Part shown: positions 63,278-64,000 of the stretch, in pieces
Position numbering within the stretch: position 1 is the stretch's first letter
Layout: each line of letters begins with the position of its first letter
Assembly (NCBI RefSeq): GCF_030145185.1
Contig: NZ_JAQYWB010000022.1
Span: forward strand, 17,590 to 81,589
Origin: Desulfoluna sp.
GTDB taxonomy: Bacteria; Desulfobacterota; Desulfobacteria; Desulfobacterales; Desulfolunaceae
Length of the DNA: 64,000 nt
Reading direction: 5' to 3'
Notes under the pieces: model-generated
The model's input: only the letters and a program-made list of their open reading frames with translations
What the model was told of the DNA's origin: nothing
Databases searched by the model: none
Position numbers and translations under genes: made by a program

Positions 63278-64000
<723 letters not shown>

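Overview
The window reads like a chromosome segment of a Gram-negative, probably marine, anaerobic Desulfobacterota (possibly a sulfate reducer of the Desulfobacteraceae/Desulfoluna type). This assignment is inference. It rests on a short Desulfovibrio-type flavodoxin, paired iron-dependent alcohol dehydrogenases under a sigma-54 activator, several Na+-coupled carriers (DAACS, NSS, BCCT), many sensor kinases, moderately high GC, and lipoproteins and an OmpA-type protein that imply an outer membrane. No rRNA or tRNA gene was recognised.

Layout. 0.4-4.7 kb: a complete polar amino-acid ABC transporter operon. 4.9-8.4 kb: a small unknown protein, a dicarboxylate/glutamate symporter and a lone TRAP binding protein. 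8.6-14.5 kb: an alcohol-oxidation locus in which one Fe-ADH has a good sigma-54 promoter, while a second Fe-ADH is translationally coupled to a soluble histidine kinase and an NtrC-type activator. 14.7-17.8 kb: a NarL-type two-component pair whose kinase has an ABC-type periplasmic sensor. 18-21 kb: DUF3820 protein and topoisomerase III. 21-35 kb: a sparse, repeat-rich accessory stretch with flavodoxin, small unknown genes, a MerR regulator next to a wrecked MATE exporter, a caspase-like lipoprotein, aspartase, an OmpA-type protein, an IS630 remnant and a MaoC protein. 35-43.9 kb: U32 protein, NSS symporter, two membrane proteins and a hybrid sensor kinase. 44-49.8 kb: an apparent catabolic cassette (FAD oxidoreductase, enolase-superfamily enzyme, BCCT carrier) divergent from a GntR regulator. 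50-56 kb: a purine-type NCS2 permease fused to a degenerate RsbW-like domain, followed by STAS and RsbW genes and facing a membrane PP2C phosphatase and a 5'-nucleotidase lipoprotein. 57-64 kb: housekeeping pepN, pyrG, an unknown exported protein and the 3' part of eno.

The most unusual system is at 50.0-56.1 kb. A nucleobase permease carries a partner-switching domain that lacks the key ATP-binding residues, and it is encoded with an STAS antagonist, an intact RsbW-like kinase and (convergently) a SpoIIE-type phosphatase with a LytS-like membrane sensor. The operon has a near-consensus sigma-54 promoter. The neighbouring nucleotidase could release the permease substrate, so transport and signalling may be coupled.

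The second main theme is repeats. A MITE-like family with 18-bp TIRs and TA flanks has four copies of exactly 247 bp plus shorter derivatives. One copy splits the MATE gene without changing frame, and others supply the stop codons of neighbouring genes. At least two other dispersed palindromic repeat families occupy the intergenic gaps.
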